64,000 bases of DNA from an uncultured Flavobacteriaceae bacterium (lineage in GTDB: Bacteria > Bacteroidota > Bacteroidia > Flavobacteriales > Flavobacteriaceae). The translations under genes and the position numbers were made by a program. Below, in pieces: positions 9,059-16,924 of the stretch (its first letter is position 1; each line of letters begins with the position of its first letter). The stretch is taken from the NCBI GenBank assembly GCA_947502495.1, contig CANNAC010000011.1, forward strand, positions 29,599-93,598, read 5' to 3'. The notes below the pieces were generated by a model. The model searched no databases. It had not been told where the DNA came from and saw only the letters and a list, made by a program, of their open reading frames with translations.

Positions 9059-10294
9059 CTACTCGAAACGAATTGCTTTTACTGGTGAAATTTTAGTGAT
9101 GAGATACGATGGAATTAATAACATGATTAAACAGAGAAGGAATGTACCTATGTTTAATGCTAGAATATAACCTAAATTAATATAGATTGGGACTTCACTC
9201 ACGTGATATACACTTGGATCTAACGGAAAGAGTTTTAAATATTTTTGTGCCAATAGAATGGTAAAACCGATAAGATTTCCCCAAAACAAACCGATTAAAA
9301 TAATATAGCTTGCGTTGTATAAAAATATTTTTCGGATGCTCCAATTGTTACTTCCTAGTGCTTTAAAAATACCAATCATTTTTGTGCGTTCTAGTATTAA
9401 AACCAGTAATGCGGTGATCATGTTTATTCCTGCCACTAGTATCATAATACCAATAATACCGTAAGTGTTTTTATCGAAAATACTAATCCACTCAAAAATA
9501 GAAGCGTGTTTTTGTTCTACCGTTACTGCGTTTAATAACGATGGAGTATTTTGAAAAACTTCTCTATATTTTTGATCTAATTGGTTATAATCCTCGAGTA
9601 AAACTTCAAAGCTTCCTACTTGGTCTGCTTCCCATTTATTGAGTCTTTGAATATGTTTAATATCACCAAGTACATAGGTATCGTCAAATTCCTTTAGCCC
9701 TGAATTGTAAATCCCAACGATATTATAACGGATTTGCGTTGGTAATGCGTTTGGATCTTCTTTTCTAAAAAAAGTAGTGAAAGTATCCTTTAAAGAAAAC
9801 TGCATGCGTTTTGCTAAGTCTTCTGAAATTAGTACATCTTGGTTTCGCGCTTTGGTATAATCTGGTAATCTGCCTTCTATTAAGAATTCATTAAAGTAAT
9901 CCCAATTGTAATCTGCCCCTACTCCTTTTACAATAATAGCTTCAAAATCTGTTTCGGTTCGTATTACCCCGAATTTGGATGCCACTGCTTGTACATTCTT
10001 TATGCCTTCGACGTCTTTAAAGCTTGGATAGAAATCTTGTTTGGTAGAAATTGGTTTTCCGCTTTCTTGGGAGTTGTTACTATCGAAATTAGAAATAATA
10101 ATATGTCCATTAAATGCGGATACTTTGTCTCTAATTTTTTGTTGCAAACCAATTCCGGTGGCAACAGCAATCATCATTACTATGATACCAACAGCAATTG
10201 CTGCGATTCCAATTTTTATTATTGGTGCCGAAACACTACTTTTATACGCTTTACTACTAATAATGCGTTTAGCTATAAAAAACTCGAAATTCAA
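9059..10294 (-). CDS. ABC transporter permease, LolC/LolE-MacB type
   Basis: This 411-residue inner-membrane protein has a helix at about 22-45, a large extracytoplasmic domain to about 275, and then three helices (about 280-305, 325-350, 375-400). This is the topology of FtsX/LolC/MacB permeases, which push lipoproteins or other envelope substrates outward. The ATPase partner is not adjacent. The start is TTG at 10294: an in-frame TAA lies 9 nt upstream, and the next ATG is well inside the first helix. It is divergent from the NamZ-type lipoprotein gene, with only 8 bp between the start codons, so each promoter must lie inside the other gene. Confidence 0.88.
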   Translation of the reverse strand: MNFEFFIAKRIISSKAYKSSVSAPIIKIGIAAIAVGIIVMMIAVATGIGLQQKIRDKVSAFNGHIIISNFDSNNSQESGKPISTKQDFYPSFKDVEGIKNVQAVASKFGVIRTETDFEAIIVKGVGADYNWDYFNEFLIEGRLPDYTKARNQDVLISEDLAKRMQFSLKDTFTTFFRKEDPNALPTQIRYNIVGIYNSGLKEFDDTYVLGDIKHIQRLNKWEADQVGSFEVLLEDYNQLDQKYREVFQNTPSLLNAVTVEQKHASIFEWISIFDKNTYGIIGIMILVAGINMITALLVLILERTKMIGIFKALGSNNWSIRKIFLYNASYIILIGLFWGNLIGFTILLAQKYLKLFPLDPSVYHVSEVPIYINLGYILALNIGTFLLCLIMLLIPSYLITKISPVKAIRFE

Positions 10295-10302
10295 ACTAGA
10301 TT

Positions 10303-11619
10303 ATGCGATTTAATGTTTTCAAAAATACAGTTTTATTATTTGTTTTGGTATTTATTTCTTGCGGAAGTGGTAATAAGTCTGAAGACCAAAGACCGAAGAC
10401 CGAAGAGTCTAAAGATTATGCTCAAACTAGTAACAAGGAGGAGATACTGAAACAAGTTCCTGATGACAAAACAATTATTGTTGGTGCAAACCAAACCGAA
10501 GCGTACTTGCCTTTACTAAAAGGAAAACGTGTTGGTATTGTTGCGAATCAGACTTCTGTGGTTTTTAAAGGTAATAAGAATGAGATTGCCACGTCGCAAA
10601 AAGCTACTAGCAATGACACATACACACATCTTGTAGATTCTTTAGTAGCCTTAAAAGTAGATGTAAAAAAAGTATTTTCTCCAGAGCATGGTTTTAGAGG
10701 AACTGCGGATGCTGGCGAAGTCGTTAAAGATGGTCTGGACACAAAAACAGGCTTGCCAATTGTCTCGCTTTATGGCAAAAATAAAAAGCCTTCTCCAGAA
10801 CAGCTTAAGGGTTTAGATATTGTGATTTTTGACATTCAAGATGTTGGTGCTCGTTTTTACACCTACATATCTTCTTTACATTATGTGATGGAAGCTTGCG
10901 CGGAAGCAAATATTCCTGTGCTTATTTTGGATAGACCAAACCCAAATGGGCATTATATTGATGGTCCTATTTTAGAAAAGGAACATAAAAGTTTTGTTGG
11001 TATGCATCCTATTCCTGTGGTTCACGGTATGACTATTGGCGAATATGCTCAAATGATCAATGGCGAAAAATGGTTAGAAAATGGAGTGCAATCTGCGATT
11101 ACTGTAATTGCAATGAAAAATTACACCCATGAAACGGTATATGACTTACCAATTAATCCTTCACCAAATTTACCTAATGCAAAATCGATAAATTTATATC
11201 CTAGCTTATGCTTTTTTGAAGGTACTAATGTAAGTGCTGGAAGAGGTACGGATAAACAATTTCAAATATTTGGGAGTCCGTTTTTAGATACTACCATGTT
11301 TCCGTATACCTATACATTTACACCGCAACCAAATGTGGGTTCCAAACACCCTAAACATGAAAATAAAGTCTGTTATGGTATGGATTTAAGCACTAGTACG
11401 TATTTAAGTAGATTAGACCTCAACTATCTTATTGAAGCATATCAGGCTACGGAAAACAAAGAAACGTTTTTCAACGACTTCTTTACCAAGCTCGCTGGAA
11501 CGCGAGAATTACAAAAACAAATTGAAAGCAAGCATACAGCTTACGAGATTAAGAAAACTTGGGTTCGCGGATTAGCAGCTTATGATACAATGCGTCAGCC
11601 TTATTTATTGTATAAATAA
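10303..11619 (+). CDS. DUF1343 lipoprotein, NamZ-type exo-beta-N-acetylmuramidase (GH171) candidate
   Basis: This is a 438-residue predicted lipoprotein with signal peptide and lipobox VFISCGSG (Cys at about residue 20). After a charged linker, the DUF1343 catalytic region carries SPEHGFRGTADAGE, IVSLYG, FDIQDVGARFYTYISSL and DRPNPNG. DUF1343 proteins were characterised as NamZ, which releases non-reducing terminal MurNAc during peptidoglycan recycling; assignment here is by family. The linker (about residues 27-35) is written by a microrepeat of GAAGACC/AAGACCG units, which seems to have inserted without breaking the frame. A terminator follows the stop codon directly. Confidence 0.88.
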   Translation: MRFNVFKNTVLLFVLVFISCGSGNKSEDQRPKTEESKDYAQTSNKEEILKQVPDDKTIIVGANQTEAYLPLLKGKRVGIVANQTSVVFKGNKNEIATSQKATSNDTYTHLVDSLVALKVDVKKVFSPEHGFRGTADAGEVVKDGLDTKTGLPIVSLYGKNKKPSPEQLKGLDIVIFDIQDVGARFYTYISSLHYVMEACAEANIPVLILDRPNPNGHYIDGPILEKEHKSFVGMHPIPVVHGMTIGEYAQMINGEKWLENGVQSAITVIAMKNYTHETVYDLPINPSPNLPNAKSINLYPSLCFFEGTNVSAGRGTDKQFQIFGSPFLDTTMFPYTYTFTPQPNVGSKHPKHENKVCYGMDLSTSTYLSRLDLNYLIEAYQATENKETFFNDFFTKLAGTRELQKQIESKHTAYEIKKTWVRGLAAYDTMRQPYLLYK

Positions 11620-11650
11620 AAAGCCTCTAGAAAAATTCTAAAGGCTTTTT
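11618..11650 (+). terminator. intrinsic terminator after the NamZ-type gene
   Basis: AAAAGCCT and AGGCTTTT pair, with an inner TAGAA/TTCTA extension, and end in a T-run. The hairpin starts in the stop codon itself. It probably works in both directions, as the next gene converges on it. Confidence 0.85.
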
Positions 11651-11687
11651 ATAATTGCAAATATATTTGCTTTCTGACTAATTCAAA

Positions 11688-12527
11688 CTAGTTGTAAGGC
11701 TCTCCATTTGGCCTTAAGTTTTCTGCTCTATATTCTTCACGGGATTGCACGGCATAACGTCCGTTTCTTCCGTTTGTAAGATTATAGCTTTTGTATTCTG
11801 TAGAATCTAAGCTAGGCTCTTTTCTTTCTACAACTCTTGACTTTCTTTCTGGTTTAGCAATCACTAGTTCTTTTTCTACTATTGGTCTTTCAGGTTTTGT
11901 ATATTCCTTTTCAACCTTAGGAATACGAGTAGCAACTCTCGTTTTATTTTCTTTTACTCTTTCTTTCTTAACTTTCTCTTTCTTAACAATCTCCTTTTTA
12001 ACTTTTTCCGCCTTAACAATCTCTTTTTTAATTGGAGTTTCTTTTATTACTTCGGCAACAACAGCTTCTTCCTTTTTAATTATTGGTTCTTCTTCAATAA
12101 TTTCTGGTACTACTTCTGCAATTAATTCTTCTTCTATTATAGGATCTTCAATTGGTAAAAGTCTAGAGATTCTAAATACAATCGTTTTTTGATCTTGGTA
12201 AATACCTTCTGTTTTTTCAATTTGAAAAGCTGCAATAGTATATTCTCCAACAGGAACAGATTTTAAAGGAATACCAATTTGTTTTTTTTCTCCTTCTACA
12301 GGAAACACTTTAGATTCGTAAGTACCAATAAACTCTACTTTATATAATTTGAAATCACTACTTAAATGTAATGTATCTCCTGCTCTATTTAAGTTGTGCT
12401 GTAAACTATTTGCATTGGAATTAATATTTTTAGCAATAGTAGAATATACAATGTTTTGACTATAGGTTGAAGTAATAGCGAACATAGCTATTAGTAAGCA
12501 TAATAATGTAATTTTCCCCTCTTTCAT
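11688..12527 (-). CDS. secreted Lys/Glu-rich protein of unknown function
   Basis: The protein has 279 residues from the ATG at 12527, which starts a good signal peptide (KEGKITLLCLLIAMFAITS, cleavage after TYSQ). An earlier ATG at 12548 would put seven extra residues before it. Residues about 25-125 form a compact region with beta character (DUF2914-like in overall appearance, not assigned). The rest is a low-complexity stretch dominated by E, K, V and I (EEEPIIKKEEAVV and similar), with no recognisable fold. Such a tail may span the periplasm. I do not recognise the function. Confidence 0.7.
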   Translation of the reverse strand: MKEGKITLLCLLIAMFAITSTYSQNIVYSTIAKNINSNANSLQHNLNRAGDTLHLSSDFKLYKVEFIGTYESKVFPVEGEKKQIGIPLKSVPVGEYTIAAFQIEKTEGIYQDQKTIVFRISRLLPIEDPIIEEELIAEVVPEIIEEEPIIKKEEAVVAEVIKETPIKKEIVKAEKVKKEIVKKEKVKKERVKENKTRVATRIPKVEKEYTKPERPIVEKELVIAKPERKSRVVERKEPSLDSTEYKSYNLTNGRNGRYAVQSREEYRAENLRPNGEPYN

Positions 12528-12815
12528 TACGTATATTAATTTAATCATTTTATTGAATTTGATATTCGCTATTAATCAAAGTTCCGTCCAAAGATCATAT
12601 TAATTTACAAAAAAAGGATACTTACATATGTTATATGCGGGGTTTTTCGTTGAATACCAAATTTTACAGACGAAATGCTACTGGGTTGAAACAAAAGACT
12701 TTAGTTTCTATTAAATGGCATGAAAAACAGGAAACACTTTCGTTTTTTTACAAAAACAAACAATATATCAACATTTAGGAGCGATACATATAGCACCTGT
12801 AATAATTTGGTAATT

Positions 12816-13679
12816 TTATTGACAAATACGCAATAACACATCTGGATAATCGGTAATAATTCCATCGACGTTAAAATCTATCATCTCTTGCATTGCTGCA
12901 GCGGTATTCACCGTCCAAGGAATTACTTGAAATCCTTGCTCTTGATATTTACGGGTAGTTTCTAGATCTAGTAGTTTATAATACGGACTTATTATTGCAG
13001 GTTGGAAACTTAATTGCTTTAATTTTTCAGAAATACTTTCAGCTTCATCTACTAGAATAGCAACCTGTATTTTTGGAGCTTGTTTTTTAATTTCTTCTAA
13101 AATACGAAGATCAAAAGATTGCAGATTACATCTATCGAACGCTTCATATTCTTTAATAACCTGTAAAACCAAGGTTACAAATTCTTCTGGCTTAGGTGTG
13201 AAAATGGTATCGTATTCTGGCAATGCTTTAATCTCAATATTATATTTAATTTTCGGGTTTAATGCTTCAGAAGCAATAAACACTTCTTCTAAAGAAGGTT
13301 TATATGTTTTAAGTTTTTCTTGATTAGGGAATCTTTCATGAAATTTGGTACCGCAATCGAAAGCTTTAATCGCTTCATAAGTTAATGCATATAGATTATA
13401 CTTTTCACCATCTGCTTCCGGAATTACTTTTCCGTTAGGATCTAAGCAAATAAGAGGATTCATATAAGGTTCGTGGGAAACGATTACTTTTCCATCTTTA
13501 GAAATAGCTACATCTAACTCTAAAGTATGCACCCCTAAAATTATTGCTTTTTGAAATGCGGGAATTGTATTTTCTGGCATTAAACCGCGACAACCTCTGT
13601 GTCCTTGAATATCTATACTTTTTGAAGTGTTACGCTGCATACATGAAAAGATTAAAGAAAGCATAATAGCCTTTTGCAT
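12816..13679 (-). CDS. glycerophosphodiester phosphodiesterase family lipoprotein
   Basis: This 287-residue GDPD TIM-barrel hydrolyses glycerophosphodiesters to sn-glycerol 3-phosphate and an alcohol. Visible motifs are GHRGCRGLMPENT (about 26-38), the metal-binding pair in LELDVAISKDGK (about 53-64), and the catalytic HEP shortly after. The C-terminus has the family ending GIITDYPD. The N-terminus LSLIFSC resembles a short lipobox, so it is probably exported to the periplasm and lipidated. Its start is 2 bp from the stop of the sterol desaturase-like gene upstream, so the two form an operon. Confidence 0.9.
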   Translation of the reverse strand: MQKAIMLSLIFSCMQRNTSKSIDIQGHRGCRGLMPENTIPAFQKAIILGVHTLELDVAISKDGKVIVSHEPYMNPLICLDPNGKVIPEADGEKYNLYALTYEAIKAFDCGTKFHERFPNQEKLKTYKPSLEEVFIASEALNPKIKYNIEIKALPEYDTIFTPKPEEFVTLVLQVIKEYEAFDRCNLQSFDLRILEEIKKQAPKIQVAILVDEAESISEKLKQLSFQPAIISPYYKLLDLETTRKYQEQGFQVIPWTVNTAAAMQEMIDFNVDGIITDYPDVLLRICQ

Positions 13680-13681
13680 TA

Positions 13682-14521
13682 CTATTCTTTAGGATTGCCA
13701 ATGGTAGGATTTCTATATTTTTGAAAAGGTTGTTTTAGCAGATTTGTAATACTACTATTTTCTGCTTCGTCTGGAAAAACATCTACACCATAAATTAATT
13801 TATCTCGATCTAGTTTCATGAAGGTCCCTAAAAGTCGGTCCCAAACGGAGAAAATATTTCCGTAGTTAGAATCGGTATACGGCAACACGTAATGATGATG
13901 TACTTTGTGCATATCTGGCGAAACCAAGAAGTAACTTAAAGCATTATCGACCTTTCTTGGTAACTTAATATTTGCATGTGTAAACTGGGTAGCGATTAAA
14001 GATAAAGATTGATACAACATTACAATGGCTATTGGCGTACCAACAATAAAGACGCCAAATAAAGTAAAGGCAAAACGAATAATACTCTCTAAAGGATGAT
14101 GTCTATTCGCCGTTGTAGTATCTACTTTATGATCGGTATGATGCACCAAATGTACTTTCCACAAGACACGAACTTTATGTTCTACAAAATGCGCTAGGTA
14201 AGCACCAAAAAAGTCTAGAAAAAACACACCTAGAAATACATATAGAGCTAAGGGCATTTCTGGTAACCAATTAATAATACCAAAGTTATTTAATTGTACC
14301 CAATCTGCAGTTTTAAGCAATAAAAAAGCCAATGCAAAATTTACAATAATGGTGGTTAGGGTAAAGAATAAATTGGGTGCTGCATGCTTCCACTTTTTAT
14401 AGTTGAATGTATACAAAGGCAAGATACCTTCAAGCAGCCAAAAAAAGGTAATTCCTCCAACAAGAATAATACTTCTATGTAATGTAGGAATGGTTTCGAA
14501 ATAGTTAATTAGGTTTTCCAA
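13682..14521 (-). CDS. sterol desaturase / fatty acid hydroxylase superfamily membrane enzyme
   Basis: This 279-residue integral-membrane di-iron oxygenase is recognised from its histidine clusters: HFVEH, HLVHHTDH, NRHHPLE and HKVHHHY in order (about residues 130-215), between hydrophobic segments. Members hydroxylate or desaturate lipids, including sterols, carotenoids and the acyl chains of lipids. The substrate here is unknown. The start codon is TTG at 14521, since no ATG or GTG precedes the conserved ENLINYFETIP beginning. It is coupled to the GDPD gene, which suggests a role in membrane-lipid remodelling (inference). Confidence 0.88.
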   Translation of the reverse strand: MENLINYFETIPTLHRSIILVGGITFFWLLEGILPLYTFNYKKWKHAAPNLFFTLTTIIVNFALAFLLLKTADWVQLNNFGIINWLPEMPLALYVFLGVFFLDFFGAYLAHFVEHKVRVLWKVHLVHHTDHKVDTTTANRHHPLESIIRFAFTLFGVFIVGTPIAIVMLYQSLSLIATQFTHANIKLPRKVDNALSYFLVSPDMHKVHHHYVLPYTDSNYGNIFSVWDRLLGTFMKLDRDKLIYGVDVFPDEAENSSITNLLKQPFQKYRNPTIGNPKE

Positions 14522-14620
14522 ATATGTATCGTTTTTGTAAATATAACGAAAAGGGGAAACGTTTTTAATTATCGTTGTAAAAAACGGTGCGATCTAGATA
14601 CTAGGTATCCTTTCTTAAAA

Positions 14621-15115
14621 CTATATTTTAATACGTTTTTTCATTGCTTCTACAATATTAAAAGCAGCTGGACAAATCGCTACATTTTTCATGGTAATAT
14701 TAGAAATTTGCTGAAACTTTTTCCTGTCGGTATGCGGAAACTCTCTACATGCTTTTGGTCTTACATCATATATAGAACAATAGTTATCTGCACCTAAAAA
14801 AGTACATGGTACCGATTGTAAAACATAATCGTTATCTTCATCTACGCGTAAATAATTAGCAATAAACTGCTGCGCTTTTTGCTTGAAATGTTTTGCTATT
14901 CGATCTACATCTTTATCGGTAAACAAAGGTCCTGTAGTTTTACAACAGTTAGCACAAGTTAAACAATCGGTACGTTCAAATTCTTCTTCGTGCAAATCTT
15001 GCATGATATAATCTAAATTTTTTGGCGCTTTCTTTTTTAGCTTTGTAAAAAAGGTTTTGTTTTCCTTATGCTTATCTTTGGCAAGCTTTGGGAGCTGATT
15101 TAAAAATTCTTCCAT
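14621..15115 (-). CDS. YkgJ-family cysteine cluster protein
   Basis: This 164-residue protein carries the YkgJ metal-binding pattern: CLTCANCC (about 56-63), then CTFLGADNYCSIYDVRPKAC (about 104-123), then a late Cys. The eight or so cysteines are thought to bind Zn or an Fe-S cluster; the cellular role is unsettled. Likely cytoplasmic. A TACTTTTG promoter element is placed just upstream of the ATG. Confidence 0.88.
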   Translation of the reverse strand: MEEFLNQLPKLAKDKHKENKTFFTKLKKKAPKNLDYIMQDLHEEEFERTDCLTCANCCKTTGPLFTDKDVDRIAKHFKQKAQQFIANYLRVDEDNDYVLQSVPCTFLGADNYCSIYDVRPKACREFPHTDRKKFQQISNITMKNVAICPAAFNIVEAMKKRIKI

Positions 15116-15119
15116 AGAA

Positions 15120-15127
15120 CAAAAGTA
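15120..15127 (-). promoter_or_regulatory. -7 promoter element TACTTTTG
   Basis: The minus-strand TACTTTTG fits TAnnTTTG. It ends only 4 bp from the start codon of the cysteine cluster gene, implying a nearly leaderless mRNA, or a start at a later ATG. Confidence 0.45.
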
Positions 15128-15276
15128 ATTAAACTTGTTAATTAGAGCGAAGTGATATAGCTAAATAATTAAGATGTTACGACTGCGCTCAATAGGACAG
15201 AACAACTAATTAAAAACAAATTGTTTGGGATCTACACGGACTATGCTCCGTGTGACAATAACAATACATAAAAAAA

Positions 15277-15292
15277 TTCCGTCTTTACGGAA
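15277..15292. repeat. short dispersed hairpin, copy 1 (TTCCGT/ACGGAA)
   Basis: TTCCGT-CTTT-ACGGAA is one of six related small hairpins in the window (also near 16872, 20539, 22441, 48126, 57267). It is followed by ATGAAA, which creates a false start codon for the methyltransferase gene. Confidence 0.7.
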
Positions 15293-15310
15293 ATGAAAAT
15301 AAAATTTTTA

Positions 15311-16009
15311 ATGAAAGATTTATTCGGAAAAGCATTATTAGATTATCAAAACGGGAATTACACGGAAGACATTATTACTGCTACTAATATTAGCGATGCT
15401 GACGAATTACCCATTCCGTATCTTTTTAGAGACTATACTGAAATGCCTAAATTAGAACAAAAAGCATTACAACTTTCTAAAGGAAAAATTTTGGATGTTG
15501 GTTCTGGAGCTGGAAGCCATAGTTTGTATTTACAAGAAAAAGGCTTTACGGTGAAGGCTATAGATATTTCGGAAGGCGCCATTGCCGTTTGTAAACAAAG
15601 AGGTCTTATGCATGCGGAAGTAAAAGATATCTTAAAGGAAACAGAAACCTTTGATACTATTCTATTATTGATGAATGGTACAGGAATTTTTCAAGAGCAA
15701 CATCAAGTGGTAACGTATCTGAAGCATTTAAAAAGCATTTTAAATCCGGAAGGCCAAATCCTAATCGATTCTAGTGATATTAAATATATGTATGAAGATG
15801 AAGATGGCGGATTTTGGATGGATACGACAGCCAATTACTACGGCGAACTCGATTACTTTTTAAGCTATAAAGGCGAAAAAGAAAGTCCGATGAAATGGCT
15901 GTATTTAGATTTCAACATGTTGCTTACGGCGTGTACTTCGGTTGGCTTACAATGCGAATTAGTTACCAAAGGAGAACATTTTGATTATTTAGCCAAGCTT
16001 ACGCCTTAG
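15311..16009 (+). CDS. class I SAM-dependent methyltransferase
   Basis: The protein has 232 residues from the ATG at 15311. The SAM-binding motif I is KILDVGSGAGSHSLYL (about residues 58-73), followed by an acidic end of strand 2 (VKAIDISEGAI) and the motif IV region TILLLMNGTGIF. The acceptor is unknown. The ORF could begin at 15293, but that ATG lies in the tail of a dispersed hairpin repeat, and MKDLFGKALLDY is the more natural N-terminus. The last codons overlap by 11 bp, tail to tail, with the gene on the other strand. Confidence 0.87.
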   Translation: MKDLFGKALLDYQNGNYTEDIITATNISDADELPIPYLFRDYTEMPKLEQKALQLSKGKILDVGSGAGSHSLYLQEKGFTVKAIDISEGAIAVCKQRGLMHAEVKDILKETETFDTILLLMNGTGIFQEQHQVVTYLKHLKSILNPEGQILIDSSDIKYMYEDEDGGFWMDTTANYYGELDYFLSYKGEKESPMKWLYLDFNMLLTACTSVGLQCELVTKGEHFDYLAKLTP

Positions 16010-16352
16010 TTTTTTTTGCTTTACGTAATCGCTTTTTTTCGTCTTTAGTATATTGTTTATATGCTACAATGGTTTTTACATCTGTTTTACCAGAAACATG
16101 CACATCATAACCTAAATTAGATAATTTTGTTTGTAGTGTTTTTAATGCTTCCGTATTTTTTGAATATACCAAAAAGTCACAAGCAATTTTTTCTCTTTTA
16201 GAAAATGTACCATCTTCTTTTTCACAAGCAATGTAACATTCCCCTTTTTTAGCGTTCTTAGGAAGATCTATATCTTGAGCAAAACTATTTAAAGATAAAA
16301 ATCCGATAAAAAGTATAAATATAAATTGTTTCCTATTACAAGTTGAATCCAT
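15999..16352 (-). CDS. small secreted SPOR-like protein of unknown function
   Basis: These 117 residues start with a signal peptide (QFIFILFIGFLSLNSFAQ). The mature part has GECYIACE and a segment (TEALKTLQTKLSNLGYDVHV) that resembles the pairing of strand and helix in SPOR-type peptidoglycan-binding folds, but this is tentative. The C-terminus is very basic (KKRLRKAKKTKA). The start codon lies inside the end of the DUF2059 gene (17-bp overlap), so the two are translationally coupled. Confidence 0.72.
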   Translation of the reverse strand: MDSTCNRKQFIFILFIGFLSLNSFAQDIDLPKNAKKGECYIACEKEDGTFSKREKIACDFLVYSKNTEALKTLQTKLSNLGYDVHVSGKTDVKTIVAYKQYTKDEKKRLRKAKKTKA

Positions 16353-16866
16353 TTTCGCTTAATTTATCTACTATTGATCTGTAAAAACCACTACTCCACA
16401 TTTCGGATATTTTACTCATCGATTCATTCATAGAATCTTGAGATCCCGTAATTTTTTGTCCGGTATCACTTCTGTAAAATTCGGTTAATGCTACTTTATC
16501 GCCTTCTGTAAGATGACTAGCTTCTTTAAACATATTTTGTCCGGCTTTAGTTGCATACAAAGCGTTCATGTTTTTTACATCTTCGTGTGTGAAATGTCCG
16601 CGATACGCCGAAACTACCATCTGGCTTAATTCTTCTAACGATTCTGTTTTAAGTCCTTTAAGTTCGCTCCAAAGCGTTTCTGGAACACCTTGTGAAGCAT
16701 ATTGCTCTTGTAGCATAGAAAACATTTGATCTACTACATTTTCATAATATTCATAGGTACCATTACTTTTAATACATTGTTTTACGTCTTCACTATACGC
16801 ATCTACTTGTGCAAAAGTTGTTGTAGATATTAGTAATGCGATTACAAGTGTGTATATTTTTTTCAT
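16336..16866 (-). CDS. DUF2059 domain-containing exported protein
   Basis: This 176-residue protein has a signal peptide (residues 1-19, ending TFAQ). The DUF2059 region (about 90-150) is recognised from FTHEDVKNMNALYATKAGQN and the following FYRSDTGQK. The fold is a helical bundle of unknown role, found in secreted or periplasmic proteins. The next gene overlaps its end, so the pair probably functions together in the periplasm. Confidence 0.82.
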   Translation of the reverse strand: MKKIYTLVIALLISTTTFAQVDAYSEDVKQCIKSNGTYEYYENVVDQMFSMLQEQYASQGVPETLWSELKGLKTESLEELSQMVVSAYRGHFTHEDVKNMNALYATKAGQNMFKEASHLTEGDKVALTEFYRSDTGQKITGSQDSMNESMSKISEMWSSGFYRSIVDKLSENGFNL

Positions 16867-16871
16867 GTTTA

Positions 16872-16890
16872 CTTTCCGCGAAAGCGGTAA
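16872..16890. repeat. short dispersed hairpin, copy 2 (CCGC/GCGG)
   Basis: TTTCCGC-GAAA-GCGG lies directly upstream of the DUF2059 start codon and is related to the hairpins listed at 15277. It is short enough to form a leader hairpin at the ribosome binding region. Confidence 0.6.
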
Positions 16891-16924
16891 TCTTAGTTAA
16901 TAAATGTTTTTACAAAGAAAGCAA

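Noticed and set aside
11791..12192. 133-codon plus-strand frame
   Set aside because: It is the antisense of the Lys/Glu-rich low-complexity region and gives a Ser/Phe/Leu-rich artefact.
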